NCBI GenBank assembly: GCA_025403435.1
Contig: CM046335.1
Coordinates: forward strand, 5,113,101-5,177,100
DNA: 64,000 bases
Origin: Artocarpus heterophyllus
Lineage: Eukaryota > Streptophyta > Magnoliopsida > Rosales > Moraceae
Direction: 5' to 3'
Position 1 is the first letter of the stretch, and every line of letters begins with the position of its first letter. Shown piece by piece: positions 12,300 through 24,691 of the stretch. A model generated the notes under the pieces. The model saw nothing but the letters and a program-made list of their open reading frames with translations. It searched no databases and was not told where the DNA came from. A program made the translations under genes and the position numbers.

Positions 12300-13860
12300 G
12301 AGAGTTGAAGATATGAACAACGAGAACCAAAATTTTCTTTTTTCTTTTATGTGTTAATTCCTCTCAATGTTGTGCTTGCTGTACAAGATATAATTCTGAC
12401 AGTAAACAAGTTTCTGCATGTAACAAGCAAAACTATATAGATTCTTCTAGCTCTGTCTTTTTTGCCAGGTTGTTCTTCTTGATGTTATTATTATTATTAT
12501 TATTGTGATCATTATAAAAGGGCATGCCTAACTTTCAGTTTTTAACCTGTTTTAAGTTTATTGTTTCTTATATTTTGATTGTCAAATTCGCAAAATTGAC
12601 TCAAGAAAAGAAATATCCCGACTTGGTTTTACGCCCTTACTTTCAAGAGATAAGAGTGTTTTGCCAAAATATATTAAAAAGAATTATAATAATAAAAATA
12701 AGTTGCTTGTTACAAAAATGACCTCTCTTTTGCGTTTGTATTGCCTTTTCTTTCTTTCTTTTAATTTTTTTTAAAATTTTTTCTTATAACACCTTAAGAT
12801 TTGATTCATTACACATACATAGAAACTAGTATCAATTTTTTTTGAACTTGGAGTGAGGGATTCAAATACCAGTGGAGTGAGGCATGTATTTTCTTCTTTT
12901 TTTTTAATATTTCTGTTGTTTGATTGTACGAAGACAACATATCCGTTTTAGGAACGCACGTGTTGCTTGTAAGAACATGCATGTGAGAAGACGACACATC
13001 ATTAGTTCAAGTTAACAGAATGTATGTTGTATTTTGTTACGAGCATATAACATATGTGGAAGTTTTAAGTTTTCATCATTTTCTTAGATATTAATTTGTT
13101 ATTTGAAAAAGAATTATTATAATTTGGTTAGTTTAATTTTTAATTCGAAAAGAACAAGAGTAATATATTGTTTCACACACGTTATTTTGACCAAATTTCA
13201 CCTTCCTAGTGAAGTTTATATGATTCAAAAAAATAAGTCCAGTTTGTTATAATGTAAAGCACGCACATGTTATAACAGTTTGCTGCAGTATAAAGCTTTC
13301 ACATGCTACAACATTTAGGTTTCAATTTAAGTTCTAATTGATTTCTCAAAACGAACCCATCCTCACCCTTCTATTTCAATGTATAAAAGTTTTTGCTATT
13401 ATTACTAGCAAATAATAAAACAAACAACGAAATAAATGAACAAGACAACAAGCATGTATATATTAATTCGTGGAACAGTAAGGTCCCTTTCCGATGCTAG
13501 AAGCCTGCAGTCTAGTTGATACATGACACCAATTCACAGAGGTCCAGAAATGATTCGAATTAATTGATAGTCTAACATTGAAAAGAGGCCGAGTACAGGA
13601 ACCGGTCCAAGTATTATATATATATATATTACCACTCGGCAGGGGTAAGTTGCAGTCTAACCGTGCTAATTAGTAAGTTTGTTGAACTTGACTCAGTCGG
13701 GTGTTGATTAATACAAAGAGATGGGGCCAAAGTGATGAATAATTTTCCCTCACAAGCGTGCTTAAGGTTCACATAAACGCTTAATTTGAATCTTCTCTTA
13801 TTCAAAATAAACGTAATAATGCTTGCGCGTGAAGCAACACTATTGTTTCATATATAATTA
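12300..13860. other. intergenic stretch
   Basis: The 3' flank of the type I pseudogene includes a TTA/ATT microsatellite near 12488-12504 and a tttttgccaggttgttctt phrase at about 12458-12478 that is shared with the other type I copies. Beyond 12700 the DNA is AT-rich without a gene. The stretch 13238-13345 has MITE-like phrases (gtataaagctttcacatgct). Confidence 0.5.
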
Positions 13861-13867
13861 AAAGATA

Positions 13868-14571
13868 TGCATGCCCACAAAATCAAGGGTCAAATATATC
13901 CTTCTTATACGTTTAGATTAATTGACAAAACCGTGTTTCTGGTGTTCGCATATTCTGAAGGCATATAATATACGGTAAACTAAATTACGCTAATTAATTG
14001 TCAGTTGCTACAGTATGATAATATATAAACATTAGAGTGTTTGGTATGGTGGTTAGAACCGTTGGTATTGTAGTATGTGAGAGCTTTACACTATAACAAT
14101 TTTTTTATTGTTATCATAACATATAAGAGCTTTACACTATTATAATTGAGAAAGTAGTTTGGATATAAGAGCTTTACACTATTTATAATTGAAAAAGTAG
14201 TTTAGATCACTTTCTGCCAAACACCTATTAAAAAAATAGACTTGAAGATCATAAAATACTCCCACAAATATTAACTGTCTTCAGAGATAGAAAACAGTTA
14301 ATATTGCGAACCCATAATGTTTCTTAAGAAAATACTTTTTGAGGCCAATTACCGTGTTCATGCATGCAGAAAGGTTTTTTTCTTCCTTTTTTAAAATGTG
14401 CTTAATATATTATTCAAAACCGAGTTATTTATGTATGACCCGGTCAATTTCTAAACTCAGCATCTTCATATTGGTCAAGAGTCAGATCTATATATCTGCA
14501 GAAATTCAAAACTTAAAGTATTATAGAAGTCAACTCCACTACAAATTTTTTGGTGTAGTACTATATAAAAA
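13868..14571 (+). promoter_or_regulatory. promoter region of type III pseudogene at 14684
   Basis: Starts with the type III upstream block (cacaaaatcaagggtcaaa, cttcttatacgttta). It holds a MITE at 14037-14224, an RY-type CATGCATGC near 14359, a W-box core GGTCAA at 14473-14478 and a TATA box at 14562-14571. The elements match the intact 9004 gene in order, so the copy lost its coding ability before its promoter. Confidence 0.55.
14037..14224. mobile_element. short MITE in type III upstream region
   Basis: Ends GTGTTTGG and CCAAACAC are inverted repeats. The inside contains two direct copies of ataagagctttacactat. It resembles the elements at 446-601 and 32484-32631. The target duplication is unclear. 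Confidence 0.6.
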
Positions 14572-14683
14572 GTACTCCTTGTGATCTCCTGCATCATTTC
14601 ATCAATATATCGTAGCATTCATACTCGTTTAGTTACATCTTTGTTAACAAACTAGATTGTGTCCCAAAAACAAGTTATATAAG

Positions 14684-14966
14684 AATGAGGAAACTAATTA
14701 ATTAGTGTACTTTTGGTTCTGGCCACTGTTCTTGTTCTTATCAATGTCCATCCAATTGAGACCTGTAGAGTCTTGAAGGAGGACCAAAAATTGGTGAAGT
14801 ACAAAGATGATCTTCTGTTACTATCATCGCTGTGAACGAGTCGAGACGCTCCTTCTTCACCAAACCCACGTTTCCCTTCCTCGGTCGACGAAAGGGCTTT
14901 CGCAGGGCGTGCCGGCATGCCTCATCCTCGCGCAGAAATTGAACCTCAAGGTCGCTCTCGGCGTAG
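14684..14966 (+). pseudogene. secreted peptide precursor, type III (degraded)
   Basis: Clear nucleotide homology to the 9004 gene from atgaggaaact through gttcttgttcttatcaatgtcc to the final ggcgtag. The frame opens MRKLIN and stops at once (taattagtg), and a second stop tga follows cgctg. The RVLK-like segment (tgtagagtcttgaaggagg), the ccaaaccc core and the gaacctcaagg end are still recognisable. No product is expected. It sits between a type I pseudogene and an intact type II gene, as in the next module at 23.8-30.8 kb. Confidence 0.85.
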
Positions 14967-15009
14967 CTTCTACGCTGCAGAAATTGGAAGAGGAAAAACA
15001 GGAACAAAC

Positions 15010-16770
15010 ACTTTAATTAATTATGAACTAATCCTGTTTTTTATTTTTCTTTTCTAATTTTATATGTTGTACTAATTCGTTATATGTATCATCCCTAGAT
15101 CTATATACAAATTATCAAATGTATAATGCACAATCCAGCAACATGGTCAAGTACCAAATTATTGGTAAGATTTCCTATTTTGGCTTATATTCTTGATGAA
15201 TATTTGCAGTTTAAATTCTTGATTGATTCGATGGTTTATTTCCCTATTTACATACCATATCAGATTTTATTACTACGGTGTCCAAACAAATTTTTTTTTT
15301 TTTTGTTGGCAGTTAATAGAAGTTGACATTTTTGGAGGAAGTATATATATGTCTAATTTAAGTGGGAACAAAAATAAACTTATAACCTACTAAAAAAAAA
15401 AAGGAACTTATGACACCATGTTGAATCCATAAAGACTCCGGTGGTCATTGGAAGGATCAATATCAGCATAAGATCTTACATAGTGCCTAAATAAATCTCA
15501 ATCTTTAAATATGTCTTCGTTTGAAAGATCAATATCAGCATAAGATCTTGCATAGTGCCTAAATAAATCTCAATCTTTAAATAGGACTTCTTTCTCCTCT
15601 CTAGCGTCTTTTACTTCTCTATACTTTTTTTAATAATTGGTTTAGCTAGAGTTTTTAATGAGGGATATTTGGGTTTTTTTAGATGGATTCAAATGTCCAA
15701 AATATTTCTTTAGCATTTAAATTTTTTTTTATATTTATATTATCATAATATATGGTAAAATGTGATTTTTTTTACACAATCTGAGACAATAAAAATTAGA
15801 CTCTGTTTTCTATTGTATAAACCATGGCCCAATTCATTGGAACACCAAATACCCTCCGACCATTTCATTAGCCCTAGCTTCTCTCTTAGTTTTTTTTATT
15901 GAAAGAAATTGTAAATGATTAAAGATCTTTGAATTCAATTTAGTTCATGAATTTGAGAATAGTGAGAATTCTTGATCTCTTTTGATTTTAAAATCTAGGA
16001 TTATATTGTCCATTTATTGAGATTAAGCCCATCAAAATTGCATTGATTTATCTTAAAAATTTCTTTACAGTAGAAATTTGCTTATTCACCATGTATGAGA
16101 TCTGCCACCTCCATTTGTTGTACTTATTAATAATATTTGTGGATGGGGATCTTAGTGTAGGATAGGCTATTTAGTGTATAATAACCTAAGTGGAATGTAC
16201 TATATTTTGACTTTGATAGTTATTGTCTCTAGTAAATTTATTTTAAAAAGAATATACCGCTCCTAATGAAGACATTTCCCACATATGTGCATGTTATAGA
16301 GAAAATAACTAATTATTCTTTACTTTGTGTTTTAGAACTTTTTTTAAGGAAATATAATTTTAAACTAAACAAAATACATACTCAAATATAATCACAAATG
16401 ACCATCAATTACAAAAGGATTAGAATTAAATATTTGAATAGATTCACCAATAAAAACGGACAAAGTATAAAGGCAAACTACAAGTATCGACACCAAAAAA
16501 AAAAAAACTCACTTGATATAAAAAATTAAGTATGACCAAAACTCATTATATAAAACTAATAGTCAATAGAAAAAACCAGTCGATCAAATTGAAACCTCAA
16601 ATGTTGAGGACATAAATAACATAACATAAGAGAGAGATTCAAAAGTTATGAACAATGCGAAGGCACTATTATATATCAATTAAAGCAATATATGGAATTC
16701 CAATTTTCACTTCACCTTCTTTTTATTCCCTGGCCAACATAATTTCATATAATCGTGGCATTATTTGGTA
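15010..16770. other. intergenic stretch with a short tandem duplication
   Basis: Near 15450-15590 a unit of about 84 bp (agatcaatatcagcataagatctt..cataagtgcctaaataaatctc-like) is present twice in tandem. A single copy of the same phrase follows the type III pseudogene at 34932 (about 35553-35605). Otherwise AT-rich, with no gene. Confidence 0.6.
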
Positions 16771-16779
16771 GGTGTGTCA

Positions 16780-16897
16780 GATGATGAGAATCAGGTGGGA
16801 TTTGACCAATTTTATTTTTTCCAAGATTGACTCCAGCAATATCAATTTGAAGAAAAATGTGAAGTCATAGAATACGAAGCTTTGGTGCACTATAAAA
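16780..16897 (+). promoter_or_regulatory. promoter of type II gene at 17052
   Basis: TATA box TATAAAA at 16891-16897 in the context TTTGGTGCACTATAAAACCCC. Upstream, gatgagaatcaggtgggatttgaccaat carries a W-box core (TTGACC) and is shared with the type II copies at 30515 and 37040. Confidence 0.65.
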
Positions 16898-17051
16898 CCC
16901 CTCACCCTTTCCATGAATTCTTCATTAACATTTCATATAAACCTTATCTCTCCTCCACAATTAGTTCTTCAATATATAACATATATTATCGGTGTATCAT
17001 TCTTAAATATCTTTGCTAGTTAGCTTTTGATAAACGATTGTCCAACAAAAA

Positions 17052-17336
17052 ATGAAGAGGCACCTAATTAAAGTGCTTTTGCTTCTTGCCACTGTTCTTG
17101 TTCTTATCAATATCCATCCAATTGAGGCAGGTAGAGTCTTGAACCATGACCAAATACTACTTGTCAACAAACATGCTCGTTTGCTACTACCTTCTCTAAG
17201 GGGAGACCCTTACTCTTCACCAAACCCAGACCAACCGTCGTCGTCGACGATCAACCAAATGGGCTTCGCTCGCCACGCCACGCCTCCTCCTCCTCGTGCG
17301 TACAAACCGATCCAACCTCAAGGTTCGATGGCGTAA
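17052..17336 (+). CDS. small secreted peptide precursor, type II (intact)
   Basis: An intact 94-residue single-exon gene. Signal peptide residues 1-26 (MKRHLIK, a leucine/valine core, HPIEA) are followed by GRVLNHDQ, a hydrophobic patch (LLLPSLRGD), SSPNPDQPSSS, INQMGFARHATPPPP and the ending GSMA. In type II genes GFARHA replaces GFAGHA, so a candidate glycine is arginine. The start follows caacaaaaa and is fixed by the signal peptide; the TATA box is 161 bp upstream. The downstream flank from 17491 is the left edge of an 8.3-kb segment copied at 55665. Role inferred: precursor of an apoplastic peptide signal; family unassigned. Confidence 0.8.
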   Translation: MKRHLIKVLLLLATVLVLINIHPIEAGRVLNHDQILLVNKHARLLLPSLRGDPYSSPNPDQPSSSTINQMGFARHATPPPPRAYKPIQPQGSMA

Positions 17337-18279
17337 TTTTTTTAGCCTAATGACCAAGACATTTCTTTGCCATTCCAAGCAGCCTGAAAAGTTCAAAATG
17401 ATGAATAACTAGAATAAGTTAACATATGGGCAAGTGTGTGTATCTTTTTAATTTTTAATTTTTATTTTTTTATCATCGCCATAGCTTTAAGTCTATGCAT
17501 ACGATATCACAAAATAGGACAAGATTGTAGAGATTCCTTTACGAACCATTCTTTTTCTTCTTTTTTTTCTGTATATACATATATGTATCTATTTTTTCAG
17601 GTGACAAGTGTATTATGTGTGAATTCTGATCAATCAGGGGTGAATAAAAGAACATGCTTTTATATTGATTTTTTTTCTCTACTTCAGCATGACCTTTGCA
17701 AATTTTCTGTTGTGGAATTCAAAACCACTCAGAGCAGAAAAACAATATATATTTATATAATGATCACATAGAAATATATGTATATATGTTCTTCATTATC
17801 CTTTTTCTTTAAGATCACATATAAATAGTTCTCCACGAACAATAAAATTGTATAAGAAGAGATTTAACAAATAAATGCCTTGGAGGTTCAACATGCATAA
17901 CGAATTACATGGGTAGACATGTCATTTAACGCACCCCCACAAGTTGATCAGCTCCGTTTCTGATCAAGGTTAATATTAAAACAAAATAAATAATAGAAAA
18001 GTGGAGGCAAACCTAACAACTGCCCAACGAATTTTCCCACTTTATAATTCCAAGGGTTATGTATTTTATTTATCTTCTTGGTAGATACGTACGTGAAAAA
18101 TATTGTTTCTTCCACATAATATTAAGTTGGGATGTTTCTCGAAACACAAACTTTACCTGTATAGAAAATATATTCATCGTTCTCTTACACTCTATAATAA
18201 TTTGCATGTATGTTATTGAAAAAAAAAAGTTATTTTACCTTTTTATATACTATGGTTTAGGTTTTATTTAAAAACTACA

Positions 18280-21200
18280 CATTTGATTTTTTACCTCATC
18301 AAATCTACATTCTTAGATTTGATTTAATATACAAATCTATATAGCTATTCATGGTCAATTCTTTATTTTGACTTAAAAATTCCCAAATATCTTCACATAG
18401 AAAGAAAAAGAAATAAAAATAATAATAAAAGAAACTTTAAATTTAAGTTTTGACCTAAAAAATACTAAAAAAAATCTAAGAATAGGTTTTTTTAATGTGT
18501 GTTTTTATTTGTTTTTCTTTATAAATTTTGAAAGTTTAATTTTTTCTTTCCTTTTATTAAGAATAATTTATTTATTTTTAATGTTAAAATCAATTATTAA
18601 CTGCGATAAGGCATAAATTTTTTTATCATATCTAATTTAAAGGTAGATATTTGATGACTTCAATGATATAATATATAGTATTAAATTTAAACCACAAAGT
18701 CTAAAAAGATAAATATCCCAAAAAACTAAGGGGTATTACATAGTTATTCTTCTAAGTTTTAAATTTTTTATCCTCAATATTTACTCTTTTTTTGAACTTG
18801 AGGTGGGAGATTTTTAACTTTACACATTTTTGTGGAGTCGAATATGGATTTACTTCTAGCTATGTCTGTAACTACTTCTTTTGGTTTTAGGAACCTGGGA
18901 ATACATCCTTTATATTTGGAAAATTATTTCAATTTAATCTCTTGCACATTTGTGGGTGAAAAATTGGAGTAAAAAGACAAAAAAAAAACCTCTTAAATAG
19001 AAAAATATTATCTTTAATATTGTTAAAAACCCCTTAAAAAGAAAATAATTTTGCATTTAATAATAAAAACTTTAGTTAACAAAAAATTATCTTTAATATC
19101 TTTAATAAAAACTTTAGTTAACAGTGTATACTTAGATGTGATTATTTAAAAGAAATTTCAAAAGTCATTCGTCAATCATAACATCAAAACTAAAATTGTC
19201 AAAACGTCAAAGTTTACACTGTCAGTTGTCAAAATTAAAATTCACTAACCAAAATCACATACTGCTCATAATTTAAAAGATTGACAGTGATAATTACCCA
19301 TCTCAGTAATATCTGCATAATTAAGGAAATAAAATAAGAGTCAATATTTTTAGCACTGTCAAGGAGAAACATTTTATAAATCATAGTGATTATGTTCTTT
19401 TATTTAATTGCTGTATCAATAATTACCACGCCGAACAACCTGAATATAAATGATATTGCTAGAGTTTTGTAAAAAGGGTATTCACAAAATTACGAAGTTC
19501 TGGCTTTAAAAGATAATTACGAAATTCTCTTGTTTGTGAAATAGAACTAATTTTATTCTCTCCTTTTCTCTTTCTGGTGGTACAGGATATTACACTTACC
19601 AATATTCAAACCAAATCTATGACCACATATTTTGAAAAATTTTAGGCAAAGAATGAATGCCATATCTGATAAGTCATAAGTCCATGCAGAACTGTTTTAC
19701 CAAATAAAAGAGATTGAAAAATATATATATATAATGAATACCTTATCTGCCACGTCAGTAATGAATACTTTTTCTTTGTCTGGGTTTTCCCAGTTTTTGT
19801 AGACAAGGTTTTTAATCAGGCTTACTTTTAGTTTTCAAACTTGTGTGTGTTAATATTAACTGTTGTGCTTATGCATGTGCAGACGTCATAAACTATATTA
19901 ATTTTTGGGATAGTTATATAAATATGGCTCTTAAATTTAATTTTTTTTTCGCATTTTATATCTTTTTATTTTTTAAAAATACGAAGTTATATTTTCAATT
20001 TGAAAGACTAGATTTAATTTAATCCTTCTTACACTCTATAGAAAAAAGAACAAAGATGTCCTTAATCGTCTGAAAAATATGGTGAAGAAAAAACAAAGAG
20101 CAAAAAAATGTTTTGGAATTGGATTAATTCATTAATTGCTTGGGTGAGAGAGAACCTATAGAATTGGGTGAAGACTTACGAGGCAAATTTGAATGCATTT
20201 TTCAATTCTACATACGTGATAGAGGTTGACTCTGATTAACCCAAAAAGAAGATAGGAAATTAAGACGAATAATAATATAAACTCAAGTGTTTTGACTCGA
20301 CTTAGTTGAGGTAATTAAAGCATGTCAAGTTCTAAGCAATAGAATCGGTCATTTGTAACAAAAGAGACCGTGACTTTCAATTTATTTATGATTTAATAAT
20401 ATTATTATTTTTTTATGCATGTGCGACGTTCTAGCTCGCGTGCATTAACAATCGGGGCATTGATTTTTTTCCTTCCATAAAATTTGTACCCTTTTTGGTT
20501 AATATAAAACATAAGTTTAAAGCGTTTTTCAAGTAAATATACCTGATTTTATTAAATTAAAACAAATATCTATTTTTAAAAAAAGTAACTTCCGAAATTG
20601 ATGGATTGATTTTTGATCAAACATCTAATATCAATTGACCATGGTAAATAATAGATTTATATTTAATCGTTGATATACAAAATATATGTTCAATTTGTCA
20701 CGTTGTAATTACGTAATTATTGTTTCTTAAACTTTAAGAAAGAGAAAACATTTTCAAAAGATGTAAGTTTACTAAAGTTTTTCATCAAATATATTTTTCC
20801 AATTTTAAACTTTCAGTCCTAGACGTAAGTTTACTAAAGTTTTTCTTCTTAGTGACCCTTTGATTATTTTTTTCCCGTCCCTTCCAAACTATCTAATTCA
20901 TACCTCAAGGATTTGCATTGACCAGATGAGTGAATCCTTCATCATAATCAACTTGATCATCCAGAGTTTGATTTGCTCTCAAACTCACTCTTTGCAAATA
21001 TCAATTGCTGTGTCCCTTGAAATTTAATATACCATCACTTGTACAAAAGGGTAATATAATTTCGATCTGACTTCCAATATTGTTTTTGGCTACATTAAGA
21101 TTACTATTAGTGTTGATCACTTCAACTAAGTTAACCTCAGGAGCCGGTAGTTGATGAAGGGGAACATCAGGATACCTAGTTAGCTAGTCTCATCGAGTAA

Positions 21201-23440
21201 TGAATCTTTGTATAGTCCTAGAAGCCTATAATTAATTAAGTTTTTTAAGGTTTTATTAACATATACCAATCCAATAATACATAGCAATTGACCCTGAACC
21301 ACTTATTAAGGTTTAATTGCTATAATTAATTAAGGGGGTCATATCTTTTAAATTCTGTGTTTTTCTTTATGTTCATCTACCTATCACCAGCAACTTGCTA
21401 ATTCACGTGCACATATGGATTAGTATTTTCTTAATGCTGCAAATTAGACACCCTAATTCTAGAGAGAGAAAAAAATACAAAACACACAAAATTTATAGTA
21501 GTTTAACCTCAACGTAAGAGCTACATCCATATTCAGCCGTTTCAAATATTCACAATATGATTAAAAAGAAATTTACAAGAGAAAATTGGATATACGCTCT
21601 AGTTTTTTTCTCTCTTTATACATACTATGAGTCAAATAAATAGGCCTTAGCATCTCCTATTTATAGGAGCACATAAAAGAAAAGATCAGTTTTTAAAAAT
21701 AAAAGGTAACTTGCAATCAAGGTCTGTGGCCTCAGCTTCCCAGTGCCGTGGTGCCAAAACCTATCTTGCATGTTTAAGAAATTCTCGACCTAGTACTGCG
21801 GCTTCCAAGACTCAGCGTTGTGGAGCCTAGCTCTGTGTCACAAGTACTAGTTCTCCTTGGGTGCAGTGTCGCAATGCTGCCTTCTCACAGCCACAATGGT
21901 GGTTGCTAAGGTCGATCCCCTAATTCTCTATAAGATAATAAATCGTCAGGATGTTAAATTAGACTGTACAACCTAACAATCTAAGTAAACAAAGAGATTT
22001 TGGTATGTTTGTTTTATGCATTCTTTGAACTCAATAGACTGAAATTTATATTCGAGTATCAAGAATCCTTCGGATACGTGTTTGTTTCTCCCAAAATTTG
22101 AATCATTTGAGTATCAAGAAACAAAGTTTTTAAAGTTTTTATCCCCCCTTAAACTTTTGATACTCAGATATCTTTGCTACAGTAAAAACTAAAATTCTTT
22201 CTCCTATATTTGAGAAAAAAAAATCATGATTTCTTCATTTGATATCTAATTGAGATGATTCTTTTTTTACTGTGGTCCTAATGAAGAGAGAAATAAATCA
22301 AGATCTATATTGCATATTTTTTAAGATTGTTAACATTAAGATTTTATTAGATTTATTAATAAATCAAAAACTACCTTCAAGACCTCTTCAAACATAATTT
22401 TTAATTTTATTCTATACTCAGATTAAAAATTAAATGTACATTCAAACGTCAATTCGAATAACAATTCAAATTACTAACTCAAATCTTAATTCAAATCATA
22501 CTAACTCAAATTAAATTATTAATTTGAATCTATTTACCAAACGGACTTTTAAGATCAGTTAACTCGATTCTAATATTTCTTATTAATTTATGCAACTCAT
22601 CAAAAGTAGTGGCAGTAATATATATTGTTTATTTGAAATATTAGCCCTGTAATAATTTCAATTCTGTTTTATACAGCTGGAATTTAAATTAACATTCAAA
22701 CCTGAAACACAAAAATATATTATTAAAACAGAGGCCTATTCTACCCAACATATATAGAACAGATCTTCAAGAGGCTAATCTAGATTGAGATATGTGCTAT
22801 ATAGCTAACTTTCACCTGCTCTTATTTATTCACTTTTTGCTATAGTCGTGAAAAGTACGTACAGTATTGTTCAAATATTAGCGTACTAATGATTTTAATT
22901 TCATTTTATATAGCCGGCATGTACGGAATTCAAAGCATTAAAAGAGAAGTCAGTTTGAAAGGTGATATATGTTAATCGTGTGAGACATGCTGGCTTGTTG
23001 GTGAGAGTCATGTAAGATATCCAGACTGTCTAAGAGAATAATTGAAATTAAAAATATTGATTTAAAATTATAAAATATGAAAATTTTATATTATAATTTT
23101 TTTTATTTTTACTGTATTTGTTGAGAGCTTTAACTGTTTATTGGTTAGAATAAACTGAAAAGCCAAACAACCGCATCGTTTGATAAACCTGTTTGAACTG
23201 AAAACAACCGCATCGTTTGATAAACCTGTTTGAACTGAAATAATAAGAGAAAACTGTAACATATAAGAACTTTACATTATACCAGCCTTTTGCTTTATAC
23301 TGTGAATGGTTTAAAATGAGAAATTCAAACTCATCTGTCAAATGGAGGGTTATTTGACTTATTTTTCCATAGACTCCAGCAAAGCTATGTAGAAAATAGA
23401 AACATTTTTTTTTGTGTGTAAAAAAAGGCAAGAAAAAAGT
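18280..23440. other. long gene-free part of the duplicated segment
   Basis: No gene is supported in about 5 kb. The stretch 21440-21990 has a more GC-rich core (cagcttcccagtgccgtgg) next to tcctatttataggagcacataaaa, which looks like a relic of a retrotransposon LTR but has no clear ends. At about 21990-22550 there are MITE-like ends (tggtatgtttgtttt and ttaccaaacggac). The same features sit in copy 2. Confidence 0.45.
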
Positions 23441-23451
23441 ACTGGACTTTA

Positions 23452-23705
23452 CTGGGGAACACTTCCTCGTAATTCTCATGCATGCTAAAGAAGAAAGTTG
23501 AGAATTCCTTTTCAAACCACGGAGTAATACTATCTTCTTGAATGACTGGCCGTTCAATTTCTAGATGCCTTATATACCACGATATTAATCGGTCAGTCAA
23601 ACCATGTACTTTAATTTTGCAAAAATATTGAAGTTAAAAAATATGTTTAAGTCGTACGCAGAACAATATTGCTGACGTGCTAAGTATTTTGGCGAGCTAT
23701 AAAAA
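23452..23705 (+). promoter_or_regulatory. promoter region of type I gene at 23794
   Basis: Conserved block acttcctcgtaattctcatgc with the RY motif CATGCATGC at 23477-23485, then gaattccttttcaaacca. A cagtcaaacca (W-box core on the - strand) lies near 23594. TATA box TATAAAAA at 23698-23705 in TTTTGGCGAGC. Same order as at 11626 and 61658. Confidence 0.7.
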
Positions 23706-23793
23706 CCCCTCATCTCCTCCACCTTTTATCCAATCTTATTCTTACCTCTTATTTTTCTTGTTGGTTAGGCTTAACGCTTGTCCAATTAACAAA

Positions 23794-24072
23794 ATGAAGG
23801 TGCTTTTCCTGTTTATTGTTGCCACTACTATATTTCTAGCCCTTATTAATGTCCGTCCAATTGAGGCAAGTAGAGTCTTGAACGAAGACCAATTCAGGTT
23901 TATCCACAAAGATTCTTATATGTTTTTATCATCTCTACCAAGGGGAGACCCTCCCTCTGCGCCAAACCCGCCCGAACCGTCGAAGTTGTCGATCAGCAAC
24001 ATGGGTTTTGCCGGCCATGCCATGCCTTGTCCTGATCATATGCGTAAACCGATCCTGTTCCGTTCAGCTTAA
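23794..24072 (+). CDS. small secreted peptide precursor, type I (intact)
   Basis: Encodes 92 residues in one exon. The open frame extends upstream to 23677, but that start lies before the TATA box, so the ATG at 23794 (aacaaaATGaag), which begins the signal peptide, is chosen. Residues 1-25 are the signal peptide (MKVLFLFIVATT..RPIEA). Then follow SRVLNEDQ, an aromatic spacer with HKDSYMF, SSLPRGDPPSAPNPPEPS, ISNMGFAGHAMPCPDH and a basic RKP ending in FRSA. One cysteine lies in the tail. Only this one of the three type I copies reads through correctly. A polyadenylation-like AATAAA lies at 24227-24232. Likely an apoplastic peptide signal; family unassigned. Confidence 0.8.
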   Translation: MKVLFLFIVATTIFLALINVRPIEASRVLNEDQFRFIHKDSYMFLSSLPRGDPPSAPNPPEPSKLSISNMGFAGHAMPCPDHMRKPILFRSA

Positions 24073-24462
24073 TTGCCTCTAATCCAAAACATCCAAACCC
24101 TACCCTTTGCCATTTCCAAACAGCCAGAAAGTTGAAGATATAAATAACGAATACCAATTTTTTCTTTTTCTTTTATTTGTTCCCTCTCTCTCAATGTTGT
24201 GCCGTTGTATAAGATGCCATTTTGGTAATAAACAAGTTTTTGCATGTAACAAACAAAAATATAGATTCTCGTACTCTGTCCTTTTTTTCCAGGTTGTTCT
24301 TCTTATTTTTGTTTTGTTTTGTTTTTATTATTTTTATTGTTATTGTGATCAGTATAAAAGGGCATGCACTATTTGTTTTAGATTATTGTTTCTTATTTTG
24401 TTTGTCAAATTCGCACGATTAGTTTTTGTTTATTGGTTCAAGAAAATAAATATCCTTACTAA

Positions 24463-24691
24463 CGGTCCGTTTGTTTCATAGTAGTCTGAACTATTTTAGT
24501 TTGAAATTAAAAGTTTAAAAAGTGGGCTCAAAATATTGAAAACAAGAAGAGATAATTATGAATTTAGAGAAAATTTTAAGTTCAAACTATCAAATCATAA
24601 TTTGAAATGAGTTTAAGTTTTTTGTTATCTAATACGGGTTCAAGGTAGATTTCGAGATCAATCTATGCAAACCCTACAAACAAATAGGCTC
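24463..24691. mobile_element. candidate MITE downstream of type I gene
   Basis: Left end cggtccgtttgttt and right end aaacaaataggctc are weak inverted repeats around AT-rich DNA. The same stretch is in the second segment copy at about 62650-62882. It is absent from the corresponding place after the 11967 pseudogene, where gactcaagaaaag runs into cgacttggttttacgccc. That absence supports an insertion. Confidence 0.5.

Noticed and set aside
23138..23600. Two overlapping - strand frames (repeated at 61502-61807)
   Set aside because: They cover the type I promoter, are disrupted differently in the two segment copies, and have no recognisable domain.
23677..23793. Upstream extension of the 23794 frame (also 61796-61999 for the 62000 copy)
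   Set aside because: The upstream ATG lies before the TATA box and the extension translates promoter and leader DNA; the signal peptide begins at the later ATG.
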